15,652 nt of DNA from Clostridia bacterium (lineage in GTDB: Bacteria; Bacillota; UBA994; PWPR01): positions 1 to 15,652 of the forward strand of contig PWPR01000052.1 in the NCBI GenBank assembly GCA_003557085.1. Direction: 5' to 3'. Each line of letters opens with the position of its first letter. Position 1 is the stretch's first letter. A program made the translations under genes and the position numbers. Of the stretch, positions 1 through 7,350 are shown piece after piece. The notes beneath the pieces are model-generated. The model saw only the letters and a list, made by a program, of their open reading frames with translations, was not told the origin of the DNA and made no database searches.

Positions 1-112
1 AAATACAAACATGCACAACTAGAAGATACTTATCTGGTGGGATAGTCGCTCCTCTGGCTATTGTTTCACCAGTTCTATTTCGTTTTTTGTCATATAAATC
101 AATAAGCTCCAT
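1..112 (-). CDS. NUDIX hydrolase, N-terminal fragment (cut by window edge)
   Basis: Reading leftward from an ATG at 112-110, 37 codons stay open to the window edge. The product begins MELIDLYDKKRN and continues through GETI, a GATIP-like stretch and LLVVHVCI. This matches the start of the NUDIX subfamily that resembles isopentenyl-diphosphate isomerase, whose members typically open with M-E-L-x-D-L-Y-D and reach an LVVHVxI strand near residue 35. The start is supported by a purine-rich GAAAGAGG about 5 bases upstream. The NUDIX box (GX5EX7REUXEEXGU) lies outside the window, so activity and substrate cannot be judged. Family members hydrolyse nucleoside diphosphates linked to another moiety. 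The family call rests only on the N-terminal pattern. Confidence 0.72.
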   Translation of the reverse strand, partial: MELIDLYDKKRNRTGETIARGATIPPDKYLLVVHVCI

Positions 113-305
113 AATAGCCTCTTTCAAAAAAATTTAGTGTTGTTAAATAATAAATCATTTATTAATAAACATTACAACCATGAAAAATACAAGCCTCTAA
201 CTCCTTGCCATAATACTTTAATAATAACCACATAAAAGACAATCTTCTAGACCTGACGTAAAAAACTATCTATCTTTCATCTAAGAATTCATATGAGCAA
301 TCTTA

Positions 306-986
306 CTAACTCTTAATCCATCCATTTTCCATCCAATGTCTTTTCTCAAGATCATTCCATGATTCTCTTTCTTGCATTTTTGACATGATTTTAAAGACTA
401 CTCTAGTCTTGATACTAGGGCTAGTATTATCAACTTTCTTAATGATTTTTAGAGCTAATCTATCTAAATCCTTTTCTAACTTAGTAATTCGTTTTGGTTT
501 AATATCTTCCCATTTATATGCTTTTACTATAAATGATTTTCTAAACACCTCTCCAGTATATAACCAAAACAACTGCTGCCTAATCATTTTTGTTACTTTA
601 TTTGCACCTATTCCCGCTGCTGTGGAAATTGCTATCCCTACTTTTTTATGCATCTCACCGTTTGGCCTATGACTCATCCATCTATAAGCTAGATGGTCAA
701 AGAATGTTTTTAATTGTCCTGTCATTCCCATACAATAGTTTGGACTTGTTATTATAATAAGGTTTGATCTATCCATAGATTTGATTATTGGATCTACTTG
801 GTTATAATGAGGACAATATTGCTCACCTTTCATTATACAATTAGCACACCCAATACACTGATCTATCCCATTTACAAAAAATTCTTCTACCGTATCGTTT
901 TCAGTGCAAATTTTATTTCTGAGAATTTCTGTTAGTTTATAGGTATTTCCTTTATGTTTTTGTCCATGTATTATGGTTACATTCAT
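306..986 (-). CDS. Flavodoxin-fold NAD(P)H-dependent oxidoreductase with Isf-like cysteine motif
   Basis: The 226-residue protein starts MNVTIIHGQKHKGNTYKLTE, the beta1-loop that binds FMN phosphate in NADPH-dependent FMN reductases and iron-sulfur flavoproteins. Residues 44-58 carry four cysteines (C44, C47, C50, C58) spaced C-x2-C-x2-C-x7-C, which fits the compact motif that holds a 4Fe-4S cluster in archaeal and clostridial Isf proteins. ITSPNYCMGMTGQLKTFFD (about 79-97) is the second flavin-contact loop. It is a cytoplasmic redox protein with no signal peptide. The ATG is preceded by AAGGAG about 5 bases upstream. The electron donor and acceptor are not evident. It stands alone, without an obvious partner. 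The fold is secure; bound FMN is likely; the cluster is inferred from spacing alone. Confidence 0.85.
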   Translation of the reverse strand: MNVTIIHGQKHKGNTYKLTEILRNKICTENDTVEEFFVNGIDQCIGCANCIMKGEQYCPHYNQVDPIIKSMDRSNLIIITSPNYCMGMTGQLKTFFDHLAYRWMSHRPNGEMHKKVGIAISTAAGIGANKVTKMIRQQLFWLYTGEVFRKSFIVKAYKWEDIKPKRITKLEKDLDRLALKIIKKVDNTSPSIKTRVVFKIMSKMQERESWNDLEKRHWMENGWIKS

Positions 987-1243
987 TTACCTTCTCCTTA
1001 TTCTCTCCTTTGCTGAGTAGCAAGCCTCATTATCTTTATAATAGCAAAGATTCCCTCAAAAAGCTTACTATCTATTATACCTTATTCTAAAGATTTAACT
1101 TAGTGCTTGAACTCTAGTCTACTCTACATCTAGTTATACAATAATATTTCGATACTTCTGACCATACACTGAAACTAGCATACTATCAAAATATTTTTCA
1201 TTCTCATAAAGAATATCATGCCTTTTAGAATATATCTTACAAG

Positions 1244-2143
1244 CTAGTTAATTAGCTTCTTTCTGATGTTACACTTCAAATCTTCTACTTTTTTAACATC
1301 TCCAAAAATATTCTTTATCACTAAGTATCCATATTCATGAGACAATAGAGATGTTATACATCTATTTACTATGTAATCATCATCAAATTTACCGTAATAT
1401 CCTTTAAGAAAAGCTCCATCAAAGCTAAAAGCATCACATATTATTGTCATATCCTCATAAACAGCAGGTGCACGTACAGAATCAGCAAAATCCAAAATAA
1501 CAATCTGCTTCTTATCATCAACTATTATGTTATCTTCTGTCAAATCTCCATGAACATATATTAATTCCTCATTACGCAGCTCATTAATTATTTTTTTCTG
1601 ATAATCTAGTAGCTCTTTGCTTGCCCCCTGCCATCTTGAGCTGCTTAGCGTCCTATTCAAGACATTAATTCTGTTGAAGTCCTCGCATGTAGTTGCCCAA
1701 CTACTCACTATTTCTTTTAGTTTTCCTCCTAAAACTTCTTTTTCTTTTTTAGACAAGCTCTCCTTTATATCACCTAATGTTGGTCCATCAATATGTTCCA
1801 TTAATAAGTAACGAAATAAATATTTATCCCTTATTTCTCCACTTGCAAGCAATTTAGGCGCAGTAATATCTAAGTTGTTTGCTCGCCTCAGAGCAAACAA
1901 CTCTGTTTTGTAATCTGGATAACTATCATAACCAGACTGTTTAGGTACAAAAATTTTAACAATGACTTCTCCAACTTTAAAAACACCATTAGTTCCAGGT
2001 TTGCAATTTTCTATTTTAGAACTAACAAACCTTTCTTGCCTTAATATCTCTTCAATAAGACTTGCAAACTCATCTATTGAGCAAAATACTTTGCTCCAGG
2101 ATTCCCAATCAGTTATCTCATATTTAAAAAATTTGCTCTTCAT
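1244..2143 (-). CDS. Aminoglycoside phosphotransferase (APH)/choline kinase-family protein
   Basis: The 299-residue protein has the protein-kinase-like APH fold. The VIVKIF strand places the ATP-binding lysine at K63. The hinge follows LLMEHIDGPTL (about 113-123). The catalytic (Brenner) motif is VHGDLTEDN with H198, D200 and N205, and the metal-binding motif is ILDFAD with D218. All key catalytic residues are present. Such enzymes phosphorylate hydroxyls on aminoglycosides, macrolides, choline, homoserine, fructosamine or similar small molecules; the sequence does not reveal which. The start is preceded by TTGGAGGATTT, a good ribosome binding site, and lies only 15 bases after the stop of the upstream serine hydrolase, so the two are probably cotranscribed. 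Resistance is possible, but a metabolic or signalling kinase is equally likely. Confidence 0.85.
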   Translation of the reverse strand: MKSKFFKYEITDWESWSKVFCSIDEFASLIEEILRQERFVSSKIENCKPGTNGVFKVGEVIVKIFVPKQSGYDSYPDYKTELFALRRANNLDITAPKLLASGEIRDKYLFRYLLMEHIDGPTLGDIKESLSKKEKEVLGGKLKEIVSSWATTCEDFNRINVLNRTLSSSRWQGASKELLDYQKKIINELRNEELIYVHGDLTEDNIIVDDKKQIVILDFADSVRAPAVYEDMTIICDAFSFDGAFLKGYYGKFDDDYIVNRCITSLLSHEYGYLVIKNIFGDVKKVEDLKCNIRKKLIN

Positions 2144-2158
2144 AAATCCTCCAAGAAA

Positions 2159-3220
2159 TTAAGCTCTCTTAATTGTATCAATAATTGCCTTAAAAGCAGC
2201 GCTATGTGCCATACCACTAAGCTGGTTAACAGTACCTGTGAAATAAATGTCTTTATCTACATTATAAAATGCAAATGCTCCTGATTGCCCCCAAAACCCA
2301 AGAATCTCTCCAATAGGATTTAAAGGTGACATTACTCTAGGAACCCATAACTTCTCAAGCCCAATCCCAAAATAAAACTGTCCTGGGAAATATATCATAT
2401 TCCAATATTTCTTTAACTCCTCAATGTCACTCTGAGGAAGAAGTTGACCAGAGAAAAAGGCTTTTAGACATATCATTGTCTCTTTAGCAGTAGAAACAAT
2501 GCCACCTTCAGCTGTTATTGATTTCAAATAGTTCGGAGCATGTATTTTATTAGCTTTAAAGTATAGTGGCACAAGACTTATGTCTTCTTCTCCGCTATAT
2601 GCATAAGTGTTTTTTAAATCAAGAGGTTTAAAAATAAATTCCTCAAAAACTTTTTCTATATCTAATCCAGTAATATTTTCAATCACCCCACCCAAAATTT
2701 GATAATTTGTATCAGAGTAATTAACTTTACCTTTTTGGCCTGGTTTGAACTTTGGTTTTAACTCTTTAACTCTTTTTATAACCTCATCAAGTGACCACGA
2801 TTTGTCTTTTCCAAAGAGAATATCCTCTGCTGCTTTGTTTTTTTCTTTTTCATAATAGTAATAATCTGGCAATCCAGAAGTGTTGCTAAGTAGATGTTCT
2901 ACTGTAATCTCTTTAGTATAATCTGTATTGTCCATGACATGGATCTTATCAAGCATGTCTTTTTCAAAGTAACTAACAACTTTATCAGAGAAACATATCT
3001 TGTTTTGATTTCTTAAGACTAATATAATTGCAGTTATATATAGCTTTGTTACACTAGCAATAAAATATTTATTATTTTGCTCAATATTTCCCACATAACC
3101 AAGATAAGAAATCCTACTATTGCCGCTTTCTACACATAATATAGCCCCGAAAACATTTTTCTTTTCAATCATTCTTCCTAGCAACTGTTCAAAAAAGACA
3201 TTATCAATAGGTCTTTTCAT
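2159..3220 (-). CDS. Beta-lactamase-family serine hydrolase (class C/PBP4*-like), cytoplasmic
   Basis: The 353-residue protein has the serine beta-lactamase/DD-peptidase fold. The nucleophile motif is S56-V-T-K59, the second motif is Y168-S-D170 (usual Y-S/A-N), and LLSNTSGLPDYY (about 110-121) is the strongly conserved loop of this family. Near the C-terminus, where the family has KTG or HxG, the sequence is G311-Q312-S-G314, so the third motif is altered. No signal peptide is present (MKRPIDNVFFEQ), so the enzyme should stay in the cytoplasm and act as an esterase or amidase rather than on cell wall. A GGAGG ribosome binding site precedes the ATG. The APH-like gene follows 15 bases downstream. 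The substrate is unknown. Confidence 0.85.
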   Translation of the reverse strand: MKRPIDNVFFEQLLGRMIEKKNVFGAILCVESGNSRISYLGYVGNIEQNNKYFIASVTKLYITAIILVLRNQNKICFSDKVVSYFEKDMLDKIHVMDNTDYTKEITVEHLLSNTSGLPDYYYYEKEKNKAAEDILFGKDKSWSLDEVIKRVKELKPKFKPGQKGKVNYSDTNYQILGGVIENITGLDIEKVFEEFIFKPLDLKNTYAYSGEEDISLVPLYFKANKIHAPNYLKSITAEGGIVSTAKETMICLKAFFSGQLLPQSDIEELKKYWNMIYFPGQFYFGIGLEKLWVPRVMSPLNPIGEILGFWGQSGAFAFYNVDKDIYFTGTVNQLSGMAHSAAFKAIIDTIKRA

Positions 3221-3311
3221 GATATCCTCCGATTATTAAAGTCAAACTGATTGTATCAAAGTATGATAATTTTTAATATATTTTTCTAAAGTATATTTAC
3301 TTTTTCAATAA

Positions 3312-3351
3312 AAGCTATAAATGCATAGCTCTCACTATGCATTTATAGTTT
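3312..3351 (-). terminator. Rho-independent terminator of the ABC transporter operon
   Basis: A perfect 14-bp inverted repeat, CTATAAATGCATAG (3315-3328) and CTATGCATTTATAG (3335-3348), encloses a 6-base loop. Read on the minus strand, the stem is followed by CTTTTATTG. It overlaps the stop codon of the permease gene, so it ends the ABC operon and separates it from the serine hydrolase gene downstream. Confidence 0.85.
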
Positions 3352-4093
3352 ACTCCCATCTAAAATACTTAATTGCAATCGTATAGCAAAGAAGTGACAA
3401 TAATACTAATGATATCAATGATTCAATAACATTATCTACCCCGGTGCCCAATGAACTTGCTTTTAGCAATTTTATTCCCTGAGTAAGTGGCAAAACATTT
3501 ACTACTCGTTGCATTGATTGAGGCATTATCTCATATGGTAATGTAGCTCCTGAAAAAATCAACATAGGGAAATATAATAAACTTGAAATTATACCTGCTG
3601 TCTTTGAATCAGAGGCTATTCCCCCCACCATTACTCCTATACTGAACATTGCGACTAAAACAAGCATATAGCTTAACATAAAACCTAATATTGACCCTGA
3701 AAAACTGCCACTAAACATTTTTGTAATAACAGCATACGTTAATAGTAAAGATACTATTGAGTAAGCAAAATATATTAGTAATTGTGTAAAGATAATAACT
3801 ATGGGACTAATGGGGGTTACTTTAAATCTTTTTAGAATTTTCTTTTGCCTATAATCTGCGATAATTAACGGCAAGCCCATAACTCCACCAGCACATATAG
3901 ATATCGCTGCAATTGCTCCAAACGATTGTTCGATAAAAGTAAATGATGCTCCTGGGTAAGCTGGTGCTCCTCTATAAATTAAACCAATAATAATAGTAAC
4001 TATAATAGGGATAATGATTGCGAAGATTAACATATCCATACCTCTAAGTGAAAGTTTTGCTTCTGTAGCGAACAATGTCTTTAATATCTTCAT
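3350..4093 (-). CDS. ABC-2 type transporter permease
   Basis: This is the membrane half of an ABC exporter. The preferred start is the ATG at 4093-4091 (MKILKTLFATEAKL, 247 residues). It overlaps the TGA of the ATPase gene as ATGA, and GAAGGG lies upstream; an ATG nine codons earlier is less likely. Six hydrophobic segments are visible: about residues 22-43 (LIFAIIIPIIVTIIIGLIY), 60-82, 100-123, 135-158, 165-186 and 218-240. The first long soluble loop, the central ISP-type loop and the P-L-T-Q-G-I motif before the last helix are typical of the ABC2_membrane family. With the adjoining ATPase it would form a 2+2 exporter for drugs, peptides or lipids. A terminator overlaps its stop. Confidence 0.88.
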   Translation of the reverse strand: MKILKTLFATEAKLSLRGMDMLIFAIIIPIIVTIIIGLIYRGAPAYPGASFTFIEQSFGAIAAISICAGGVMGLPLIIADYRQKKILKRFKVTPISPIVIIFTQLLIYFAYSIVSLLLTYAVITKMFSGSFSGSILGFMLSYMLVLVAMFSIGVMVGGIASDSKTAGIISSLLYFPMLIFSGATLPYEIMPQSMQRVVNVLPLTQGIKLLKASSLGTGVDNVIESLISLVLLSLLCYTIAIKYFRWE

Positions 4094-4809
4094 TTTACTC
4101 TGCCCTTCTTTATATACCACAAATATGCATCTTCAAATGTTTCATAAGGACTTGCCTTAATACAGTCTAAAACTGTTCCATTAAATGCTATCTTACCTTT
4201 GTCTAAAACTAGAATTCTATCACATAATTGCTTTATCTCATCAAGATAGTGAGAAGTCATTAGTATTGTAGTTTTTGTCTTAATACTTTCTAGATAGCTC
4301 CAAACATCTTCTCTTGCTAAAATGTCTAACCCTGTCGTTAACTCGTCAAGAAATAACACCTCTGGATTTGAAATCAATGCTAAGACAATAAAAAGTCTTT
4401 GAACTTGTCCTCCAGACAATTTTTCAACATAAGTTTTCCTTTTCTCTAGCAAGCCAAATTTTTCTAATAGTTTGGCATAGTCTGCGCTTTTTTTGTACAG
4501 AGATCTTGCTTGTTGACAGAGCTCTTCTACTTTTATATTACTTTGATAACCACTCTCTTGAAACTGAACCCCTACTCTTTCAAACAACTCTTTACGATTC
4601 TTGCTTGGATCAAGACCTAATATTTTAACTTTTCCGCTATCAAATCTTTCAGTGCCCAAGATACATTCAACTGTTGTTGTTTTACCTGCTCCATTTTCTC
4701 CCAGTAAACCTACAGTTTCTCCTTCATAGACTTTGAAGCTTACGTTTTTAATAACTTCTAAAACTCCATATGATTTGCTTAAGTTAGTTACCTCTATAAT
4801 ACTATTCAT
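4090..4809 (-). CDS. ABC transporter ATP-binding protein (ABC-2/drug-export type)
   Basis: The 239-residue protein is a complete nucleotide-binding domain. It carries Walker A GENGAGKT (37-44), a Q-loop near Q82, the signature LSGGQ (131-135), Walker B VLFLDE (151-156), the D-loop segment TTGLD and the switch histidine in TSHYLDE (H187). It hydrolyses ATP at the inner face of the membrane to drive the adjacent permease. The start is well set by AAGGAGGT about 7 bases upstream. The stop overlaps the permease start as ATGA, so translation is probably coupled. Upstream, across a 68-base gap with a strong dyad, lies the tandem-MerR regulator gene, which points to ligand-induced expression. Exporters of the DrrA/CcmA/NatA branch look similar; substrate is unknown. 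Confidence 0.93.
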   Translation of the reverse strand: MNSIIEVTNLSKSYGVLEVIKNVSFKVYEGETVGLLGENGAGKTTTVECILGTERFDSGKVKILGLDPSKNRKELFERVGVQFQESGYQSNIKVEELCQQARSLYKKSADYAKLLEKFGLLEKRKTYVEKLSGGQVQRLFIVLALISNPEVLFLDELTTGLDILAREDVWSYLESIKTKTTILMTSHYLDEIKQLCDRILVLDKGKIAFNGTVLDCIKASPYETFEDAYLWYIKKGRVK

Positions 4810-4831
4810 TTTTCTTTACCTCCTTCTCTCT

Positions 4832-4867
4832 CTAAAAAGAGTAACACCAACTCAAAGCTTGGTGTTA
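4832..4867 (-). promoter_or_regulatory. Perfect 9-bp dyad between merR-like and ABC genes (attenuator or operator)
   Basis: TAACACCAA (4842-4850) and TTGGTGTTA (4859-4867) form a perfect inverted repeat around an 8-base loop. On the minus strand it is followed by CTCTTTTTAG. It could be a weak intrinsic terminator/attenuator that limits read-through into the ABC genes, or a DNA operator for the adjacent regulator. A poor promoter match, TTAAAG then 19 bases then TATAAC (4864-4869), overlaps one arm. The 19-base spacer is typical of MerR-controlled promoters, but the dyad is not centred in the spacer. The dyad is certain; the role is inference. Confidence 0.6.
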
Positions 4868-4877
4868 TAGTGGAGGG

Positions 4878-5624
4878 TTATTTTTTTTCTTTAATTATTC
4901 CTTTCAATATTTCTATAATTTTCTCTGAGTTTTCTCTTGCTCTGGCAAGAGAAGTCAGGAGGGTATCACAAGTTGAGACAATATCAAATTTATCATCAGC
5001 CTTATCAATAACATATTCAACATCCACTTTTGAAGCATTGTCAAGATTGTTTAACAGCCTTAAAATTGCTGAAAGAGAGTAATTTGCACATCTCAATGCT
5101 TTTATTATGGTTAGTCTATCAATATCATCCTGATTGTAAATTCTATAATTATTCTTTTTTCGTTTTACTTTAATAAGGCCGTTTAACTCCCAGTTTCTTA
5201 AAGTGTCTATTGTAACCCCCAAAGACTCTGCAGCTTGTTTTCTTGTTAACTCCACTTTTTTAGATTTGGAAGTTCCTTGAATAATACCCTGTACTATTTT
5301 AATTGCCTTCTCTGCATTCTTCTTTTCATGCTCAATCATTGAGATGTAAGTTTCAGTGCACCTAATTGCTTTCTCAAATTCACATTTTGCGCATGTCTTT
5401 GCTATTAAGGCAGCTTGTTTTCGCAGATTATTTTGTACAACCTCTACTTGAAAAGCCAACCTAGCGATTTTAAACTGTTGCAGATGTATCTCGTTGAAAA
5501 CTCTATACCCATTTTTAGCTCTAGGAACTTTGCTAATTAAACCCATACTTTCATAAAGTCTTACAGTGTTCGGATGGACTCCAATAATTCTTGCTATTTC
5601 TGATGTTTGATAAGTTTTGCTCAT
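4878..5624 (-). CDS. Transcriptional regulator with two tandem MerR-type helix-turn-helix domains
   Basis: The 248-residue protein contains two MerR winged-helix domains in one chain. The first, about residues 3-70, reads YQTSEIARIIGVHPNTVRLY followed by the GYRVF wing. The second, about 125-190, reads LTRKQAAESLGVTIDTLRNW followed by the NYRIY wing. Each is followed by a helical stretch (about 75-120 and 195-245), and the linker has a CAKCEFEKAIRC cysteine cluster. A classical MerR protein has one such domain and dimerises, so this protein could bind a dyad as a monomer or pseudo-dimer. The ATG at 5624-5622 fits best: AGAAGGG lies 8 bases upstream, while the TTG two codons earlier is too close. 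It precedes the ABC exporter genes on the same strand and probably controls them and itself. Confidence 0.88.
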   Translation of the reverse strand: MSKTYQTSEIARIIGVHPNTVRLYESMGLISKVPRAKNGYRVFNEIHLQQFKIARLAFQVEVVQNNLRKQAALIAKTCAKCEFEKAIRCTETYISMIEHEKKNAEKAIKIVQGIIQGTSKSKKVELTRKQAAESLGVTIDTLRNWELNGLIKVKRKKNNYRIYNQDDIDRLTIIKALRCANYSLSAILRLLNNLDNASKVDVEYVIDKADDKFDIVSTCDTLLTSLARARENSEKIIEILKGIIKEKK

Positions 5625-5743
5625 AATCAAATCCCTTCTTAAATATATTGTTAATAAAGCTTGATTAGACGATTTTGAAAAAGGTCCTCATTATTTGCTA
5701 ACTTAATACATATTTCCTACTACATCTTATTTTACGATTTTCA

Positions 5744-5772
5744 TTGAAACTTTAGCAATAAAATGACACAAT
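5744..5772 (+). promoter_or_regulatory. Candidate sigma-A promoter for the secreted serine hydrolase
   Basis: TTGAAA (5744-5749), a 17-base spacer and CACAAT (5767-5772) lie 44 bases upstream of the start codon. The -35 is good but the -10 is weak (4 of 6). It lies in the 191-base divergent region shared with the tandem-MerR gene, so cross-regulation by that protein is possible but not shown. Confidence 0.35.
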
Positions 5773-5815
5773 TAGGTTAATTGTTTCATATATTCATTCA
5801 TCGAAAGGAGTTCTC

Positions 5816-7300
5816 ATGAAAATATCTAGTTTAATAATTAATCTTGTTATTATACTGTCTTTAATTACAAGTCCACTTGCTCTAGCAAGCCAGACTCTAG
5901 ACACTAATCATATTGATGAGTTTATTAATGAAGAGATGCGAACCTCTAACATCCCAGGCTTATCACTTAGCATAATTAAAAATGGAGAAATAGTACATAT
6001 AAAAGAATATGGTCAGATGAGTGTTAGAGAACCATCTGCTGTTGAAAGTTCTACTCCATTTCTCATAGGGTCGCTAACAAAATCTTTAACTGCTTTGGCA
6101 GTAATGCAATTAGTAGATCAGGGACTTGTAAATCTAGATTCTTATATTGATGATTATATATCTTGGTTTAACCTCAGTGGTGAGTATTCATCTAATACAA
6201 TTACTATTAGGCACCTTCTTAACCAAACTAGCAGTATTCCTAATAATGCTGGGTTACAACAAATGTCAGCTGATGGAAATGCCCCCCTAGAGGAAGAAGT
6301 TCAGTCTTTAAGCAGTGTCAAAACAATCAATACGCCTGGCTTGGCATATGAGTACTCTAATGCCAATTATCTAATTTTAGGGCTGCTAATTGAATATGTT
6401 ACTGGTATAAGCTATCAAGACTATCTTTCCCAGCATGTTCTTGAACCTTTAGGCATGAAAAACACATACTTAACTAAGGAAGAAGCTTTAAATGCAAATA
6501 TGGCAAGTGGACATATCAAGTGGTTTGGATTTCCAACCGTTGTCGATGGGCAGTATTTACAAAGCTCTCTCCCTGCTGGATTTATTTTTTCAAGCATTGA
6601 GGATATGAGTAAATATTTACTTTTGCATATTAACTATAATGAAGCTCATCAAAATATTCTAGTTGCAGAAAGTTTTGAGATACTCCATGATGGTATTGCT
6701 CCAATTAGCAATACTGATTTTAAGTATGCGATGGGACTTATAGCTATAGAGGATAAGATTTCTACTTATATGTTTCACGATGGAGCAACTCAAGGTTATA
6801 ACGCAGCCATGGCCTTTTCGCCAAGTGAAGGATGGGGTGTTATTGTTCTAACAAACGTCTCAGGTCAAATTGAACAACCAGCGGGAAACATTGTCATGAG
6901 CTTAGCAGATTATCTCAGAGGAGAGGAACTACTTAATACAAGTAATACACCCAGAATCATCTACTATACTCTTTTACTTGCCATTTTTATCTTGTTAATC
7001 GCTACTATCATAGCAACTTACACTATCTTCAAAAAGTACAAACAAAGATTGGTTTCGCATCCTCCTATAGGAATACTTAGTAAACTGACTCGAGTTTACT
7101 TACCAGGGATTGTAGAATTAATTATTCCACTTTTTGTATTTATTATTATACCTCGAGGTGCAGGTTTTCCTGTGTGGAAACTCTTTTCTCTATTTCATCC
7201 AGACTTGACCTATGGATTGCTAATTCTATCTGCTATTCTTTTACTTAAAGGAATATCTAGAATTGTAATTTTGCTAAAATACTACAGAGCCCTTAATTAG
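5816..7300 (+). CDS. Secreted, membrane-anchored beta-lactamase-family serine hydrolase
   Basis: The 494-residue protein starts with a signal peptide (hydrophobic about residues 4-22, ALAS at 22-25 as a likely cleavage region). The catalytic domain, about 30-365, has S86-L-T-K89, Y180-S-N182 and H321-D-G323, the three motifs of the class C beta-lactamase/esterase family, so the active site is intact. After it come three predicted membrane helices at about 380-402, 427-446 and 468-490, which would hold the enzyme on the outer face of the membrane. This architecture is common in Firmicutes and is usually annotated as a serine hydrolase or penicillin-binding-protein-like protein; D-amino-acid peptides or esters are possible substrates. 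AAAGGAG precedes the ATG. It is transcribed away from the tandem-MerR regulator. Confidence 0.88.
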   Translation: MKISSLIINLVIILSLITSPLALASQTLDTNHIDEFINEEMRTSNIPGLSLSIIKNGEIVHIKEYGQMSVREPSAVESSTPFLIGSLTKSLTALAVMQLVDQGLVNLDSYIDDYISWFNLSGEYSSNTITIRHLLNQTSSIPNNAGLQQMSADGNAPLEEEVQSLSSVKTINTPGLAYEYSNANYLILGLLIEYVTGISYQDYLSQHVLEPLGMKNTYLTKEEALNANMASGHIKWFGFPTVVDGQYLQSSLPAGFIFSSIEDMSKYLLLHINYNEAHQNILVAESFEILHDGIAPISNTDFKYAMGLIAIEDKISTYMFHDGATQGYNAAMAFSPSEGWGVIVLTNVSGQIEQPAGNIVMSLADYLRGEELLNTSNTPRIIYYTLLLAIFILLIATIIATYTIFKKYKQRLVSHPPIGILSKLTRVYLPGIVELIIPLFVFIIIPRGAGFPVWKLFSLFHPDLTYGLLILSAILLLKGISRIVILLKYYRALN

Positions 7301-7310
7301 TTCTGTGTTC

Positions 7311-7350
7311 AAAGGAGTCTCCCTTACTCACTTGGAAGACTCCTTTTCTT
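7311..7350 (+). terminator. Rho-independent terminator after the secreted serine hydrolase
   Basis: AAAGGAGTCT (7311-7320) and AGACTCCTTT (7337-7346) form a perfect 10-bp stem with a 16-base loop, followed on the plus strand by TTCTT. It sits between convergent genes and touches the chrA stop at 7349. The minus-strand side lacks a clear T-tract, so it mainly serves the plus-strand gene. Confidence 0.75.

Noticed and set aside
1071..1079. TATAAT on the minus strand upstream of the flavodoxin-fold gene as a promoter
   Set aside because: The hexamer at the right distance for -35 (TAAGTT) matches only one consensus base.
1211..1240. Small inverted repeat after the APH-like gene as a terminator
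   Set aside because: The stem is only about 5 A/T-rich pairs with no T-tract.
3254..3268. Dyad TATCA-N5-TGATA upstream of the cytoplasmic serine hydrolase gene
   Set aside because: Short arms in very AT-rich DNA and no clear promoter in register; could be chance.
4094..4120. Longer permease N-terminus beginning MVYKEGQSK
   Set aside because: The ATG at 4093 overlaps the ATPase stop as ATGA and gives the usual N-terminus; the longer form would start inside the ATPase gene without a ribosome binding site.
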